Both the position numbers and the translations under genes were made by a program. Shown one piece after another: positions 6,433-9,396 of a stretch of DNA of 9,396 nucleotides; positions within the stretch are counted from its first letter, which is position 1; each line of letters begins with the position of its first letter. Below the pieces are notes generated by a model. That model saw only the letters and a program-made list of their open reading frames with translations, made no database searches and was not told where the DNA came from. Source of the stretch: Caulobacter sp. B11 (GTDB taxonomy: Bacteria > Pseudomonadota > Alphaproteobacteria > Caulobacterales > Caulobacteraceae); assembly GCF_002737765.1 (NCBI RefSeq), contig NZ_PEGG01000096.1, positions 1-9,396 of the forward strand. Direction: 5' to 3'.

Positions 6433-7397
6433 CCTCGGCCCGCCAGGCCCTGGCCGCCTGGCTTGAGCACCTGACCCATGAGCGCCGCGCCTCACCGCGC
6501 ACCGTGCGGGCCTATGGCGACAACGTGGTCGCCTATCTGAACTTTCTGGAGCGCCATCGCGGCGAGCCGTCCAGCGTCGCCGACCTCGGCGAGGTGACCG
6601 CGGCGGAGCTACGGGCCTATCTGGCCGTCCGTCGCCAAGGGGATCAGGCGCTCTCACCGCGCTCCCTGTCCCAGGCGCTGTCGTCGATTCGGGCCTTTCA
6701 CCGCTATCTCGACCACCGACTGGATACGCCTAACGCCGCCATCGCCCTGGTGCGCGGACCGCGCGTCAAGGTCGGGGCGCCCCGGCCGGTGACCGAGGAC
6801 CAGGCCTATGGTCTGCTCTCGGAGATCGCGCTGGACCCCGACCGCGAGCCCTGGGAAGCCGCCCGCGACCAGGCGGTCCTGACCCTGCTGTGGGGCTGCG
6901 GTCTGCGGATCTCGGAGGCCCTGTCCCTGACCCGCGCCGATGCGCCCTTGGGCGACAGCCTGAGGATCACCGGCAAGGGCGGCAAGACCCGGATCACACC
7001 GGTGCTCGACGCGGTTCGGGTGGCGATCGACGCCTATTTGAGCCTCCTGCCCTTCGTCCCGCAGCCCGACGACGCCCTCTTTCGCGCCAAACGCGGGGGA
7101 GCGCTGTCGCCCCGCCACGTGCAGGCGACCGTGCAGCAGCTTCGGGGACGGCTGGGTCTGTCCGACCGAGCCACGCCCCATGCCCTGCGCCACGCGTTCG
7201 CCACCCATCTCCTGGGAGCCGGCGCGGACCTCAGGGCGATCCAGGAGCTGCTGGGCCACGCCTCGCTGTCGACGACCCAGCGCTATACCCAGGTGGACGC
7301 GGCAGGTCTTCTGGCGGCCTACGGCAAGGCCCACCCCGCGCCTGACAAGAGATTGCGGCATCCTGTCGCGCGCTCGCACAATTCCGCGCCCGATTAA
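6429..7397 (+). CDS. xerC: Tyrosine recombinase XerC
   Basis: XerC works with XerD at the dif site near the terminus to resolve chromosome dimers before division, with FtsK control in studied species. The 322-residue product has an N-terminal SAM-like core-binding domain (about 1-100, with SPRTVRAYGDN) and a C-terminal catalytic domain containing all six active-site residues: Arg160 (CGLRISEAL), Lys183 (TGKGGK), His251 and Arg254 (HALRHAFATH), His277 (LLGHASLSTTQ) and nucleophile Tyr286 (RYTQV). Length is only slightly above the usual 300 residues, from a basic tail after residue 300. The GTG start overlaps the DUF484 stop. XerC is preferred over XerD because of the DUF484 neighbour, though sequence alone does not fully separate the paralogues; a phage or transposon integrase is unlikely in this setting. 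Confidence 0.92.
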   Translation: MTSARQALAAWLEHLTHERRASPRTVRAYGDNVVAYLNFLERHRGEPSSVADLGEVTAAELRAYLAVRRQGDQALSPRSLSQALSSIRAFHRYLDHRLDTPNAAIALVRGPRVKVGAPRPVTEDQAYGLLSEIALDPDREPWEAARDQAVLTLLWGCGLRISEALSLTRADAPLGDSLRITGKGGKTRITPVLDAVRVAIDAYLSLLPFVPQPDDALFRAKRGGALSPRHVQATVQQLRGRLGLSDRATPHALRHAFATHLLGAGADLRAIQELLGHASLSTTQRYTQVDAAGLLAAYGKAHPAPDKRLRHPVARSHNSAPD

Positions 7398-7409
7398 CTA
7401 CACTTTTAC
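7394..7409 (+). promoter_or_regulatory. Candidate CtrA box upstream of the chemoreceptor gene
   Basis: TTAA at 7394-7397, seven bases, then TTTAC at 7405-7409 matches TTAA-N7-TTAAC at 8 of 9 positions. The first half overlaps the xerC stop codon, and the box ends 76 bp before the chosen chemoreceptor start. CtrA controls motility and chemotaxis genes in Caulobacter, so the position is sensible. A GAGTC methylation site lies at 7459-7463. Function is inferred. Confidence 0.4.
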
Positions 7410-7485
7410 CGCCATCAACGCTTCTGGTCATGAAAACTGACCCTGGCCCGCCTTGCGCGAGTCAGGTCGGGCCATGGGGCTGACG

Positions 7486-9396
7486 ATGAAATTCGACGAT
7501 CTGAAGATTTCCACCAAGGTGGCTCTGCCAGCCATCATCCTCACCCTCGTGGCCATGGCCATTATCGGCATGGGGGCCTGGCAGTCCTACAAGGCGGAGC
7601 AGGCCACCAAGGTCCTCGTCGAACAACGCGGCCCGGCCGAGACGGAGGGCTCGCGCTTCAACCGACGGATCGTGACCATCGGCTATGCCGGCTACCGCAC
7701 TGTCTCCAACGCCGGCACCTCGCCCGAGGCTCAGGAGGCCAGCGCCGAGATCGACAAGGCCTACAAGGAAGCCAAGGTCAACCTGGCCGCGCTCAAGACG
7801 TTGGAGCCGAAGGCCGCCAAGACGGTGGCTGACTTTGGCCACCGTCTCGACAAGATCTATTCCAGCGCCCGCCAAGGCGCCGATCTTGGCCTGATGGACG
7901 CCGACGAAGCGGCGATCATGGTCATGGCCGTGATTGACCCCGACATCACCAGCCTCAGCGCCGATGTCAGCAAGTTCAATGAAGTGCACCGTAAAGAGAC
8001 CCGGGCCATGGCGGACAAGGCGGCCAAGGCGTCCAAGACCGGCACTATCTTCAGCGCTCTGTTCGGCGTGATCTCGGCCGGCGTGGCCATGATCTTCGCC
8101 ATTTGGATCGGCCGCTCGAAGATCTCAGCCCCTCTAACCAATCTCTCCAAGACCATGGAAGTCCTGGCTCAGGGCTCGGCCGACGTCGACATCGTCGGCG
8201 CCCAGCGCAAGGACGAGGTCGGCGCCATGGCCCGCTCGGTCCAGGTGTTCAAGGATAACGCCCTGGCGCTGCGCTCAGCCGAGGCCGCCCAGCTGCGCCT
8301 CGCCAACGAGACCGAGGCCGAACGCCGCCGCAATCAGGAAGTGGCCGAACTGGCCGCCCGTGAGCAGGCCTTCGCCATGGAGAACATCGCCGCCGGCCTG
8401 ACCCGCCTGGCCGAGGGGGACCTGACCTATCGCGTCGATCAGGACTTCCCCGACGCCTACAAGCGTCTGCAGGCCGACTTCAACGGCGCCATCGGCCAGA
8501 TGGAAGAGGCGATGCGCACCATCGTCCACGCCGCCAACGGCATCGGTTCGGGCAGCGACGAGATCGCCTCGGCCGCCGACGACCTGTCGCGCCGCAGCGA
8601 GCAGCAGGCCGCCAGCCTGGAAGAAACCGCCGCCGCCCTCGACGAGATCACCGCCACGGTGAAGCGCTCGTCGGCCGGCGCCGTCGAGGCCTCCAAGGTG
8701 GTCGGTTCGACCCGCGCCGACGCCGAACGCTCGAGCGTCGTGGTTCGCGGCGCCGTCGAGGCCATGAACCAGATCGAGAAGTCCTCGCAGTCGATCAGCC
8801 AGATCATCGGCGTCATCGACGAGATCGCCTTCCAGACCAACCTTCTGGCGCTCAACGCCGGGGTCGAGGCGGCACGGGCCGGTGACGCGGGTCGCGGCTT
8901 CGCCGTCGTCGCTCAGGAAGTTCGGGCCCTGGCCCAGCGTTCCGCCGACGCCGCCCAAGGAAATCAAGACCCTGATCTCGACCTCCTCGCAGCAGGTCGG
9001 CCAAGGCGTGGCCATGGTCGGCCAGACCGGCGAGGCCCTGCAGGCCATCGTCACCAAGGTCAGCGAGATCGACGCCCTGGTCAGCGAGATCGCCGCCGGT
9101 GGGGCCGAGCAGGCCACCGGCCTCAATGAGGTCAACGCCGCCGTCAACCAGATGGACCAGACCGTTCAGCAGAACGCGGCCATGGTCGAGCAATCGACCG
9201 CCGCCAGCCATGCCCTGAAGGGCGAGGCCAACAACCTTCTGCAGATGATCGGCCGCTTCCAGGTCAGCGGCGGCGGCGCCCAGCCTCCCGCGCCGCCCCG
9301 CCCCGCCGCTACAGCCCGCCGCCCGCGCCGCGCGCCTCGGCGCCGGCTCCCGCCACGCCTCCAGCCGTCCGGGCGCCAATCCGGTCCGCGCCGCCC
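7486..9396 (+). pseudogene. Methyl-accepting chemotaxis protein, frameshifted and running off the window
   Basis: A transmembrane chemoreceptor that would signal to CheA/CheW. From [12 protein letters not shown] it has TM1 (about 12-32), a mainly helical periplasmic domain (33-185, four-helix-bundle type), TM2 (186-207), a first HAMP (208-262), a second HAMP-like segment (297-345) and the methyl-accepting coiled coil. [17 protein letters not shown] marks the methylation helix and [16 protein letters not shown] begins the conserved CheA/CheW-contacting tip. At the CCC run 8954-8956 one extra base shifts the frame: the open frame goes on with unrelated residues to a stop at 9127-9129, while the next frame resumes the family sequence ([18 protein letters not shown]) to about 9280. 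The Ala/Pro-rich tail may hold a second shift. ATG 7486 is chosen by homology over ATG 7474 and TTG 7453. It is either a sequencing error or a disrupted gene. Confidence 0.85.

Noticed and set aside
6429..7397. Mobile-element integrase or integron recombinase
   Set aside because: The recombinase overlaps DUF484 and has a standard XerC length; no attachment repeats, tRNA or cargo genes surround it.
8374..8520. Second HAMP-like segment in the chemoreceptor as something new
   Set aside because: Two HAMP segments between TM2 and the signalling domain are common in alphaproteobacterial chemoreceptors.
8275..9147. Minus-strand open frame over the chemoreceptor
   Set aside because: Antisense Gly/Asp/Val-rich shadow; the opposite strand carries clear chemoreceptor sequence.

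Overview
The window looks like chromosomal DNA from a Caulobacter-type alphaproteobacterium (Caulobacterales, for example Caulobacter or Phenylobacterium). This rests on very high GC with C- and G-ending codons, the style of the encoded proteins (DUF484-XerC pair, alphaproteobacterial PriA, a two-HAMP chemoreceptor), CtrA-like boxes and GANTC sites upstream of genes. No database search was possible, so the taxon is an inference.

Layout from left to right. A fragment of a minus-strand gene (1-90), possibly a CorA-type Mg2+ transporter start, runs off the left edge and seems frameshifted. Next, two minus-strand genes are arranged as a likely operon: a membrane acyltransferase-3 protein (749-1999) followed by a secreted CHAP amidase/peptidase-like protein (142-834). 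Their reading frames overlap by 86 nt, which may reflect a 1-nt indel near the end of the acyltransferase gene. Divergent from them is a TerC-family membrane protein (2131-2922), closed by a clear hairpin terminator. A small lipoprotein of unknown function (3022-3453) follows, and converges with only 8 nt between stop codons on priA (3462-5624, minus strand). Divergent from priA is the overlapping pair DUF484-xerC (5749-7397). The window ends in a chemoreceptor gene (7486 to the right edge) broken by at least one extra base.

The core of the window is chromosome maintenance: PriA restarts stalled replication forks, and XerC (with XerD) resolves chromosome dimers. The flanks concern the envelope and sensing: TerC, acyltransferase, CHAP hydrolase, lipoprotein and chemoreceptor. 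I see no mobile element, CRISPR array, tRNA, rRNA or defence system.

The most interesting points are: a PriA zinc-binding domain that keeps one complete four-cysteine site but has lost three of four ligands of the other; two 8/9 matches to the CtrA box, upstream of DUF484-xerC and of the chemoreceptor; clustering of GANTC methylation sites in the short intergenic gaps; and three or four apparent single-base indels near the window ends, which look more like sequence or assembly errors than biology. I did not find a convincing undescribed system.
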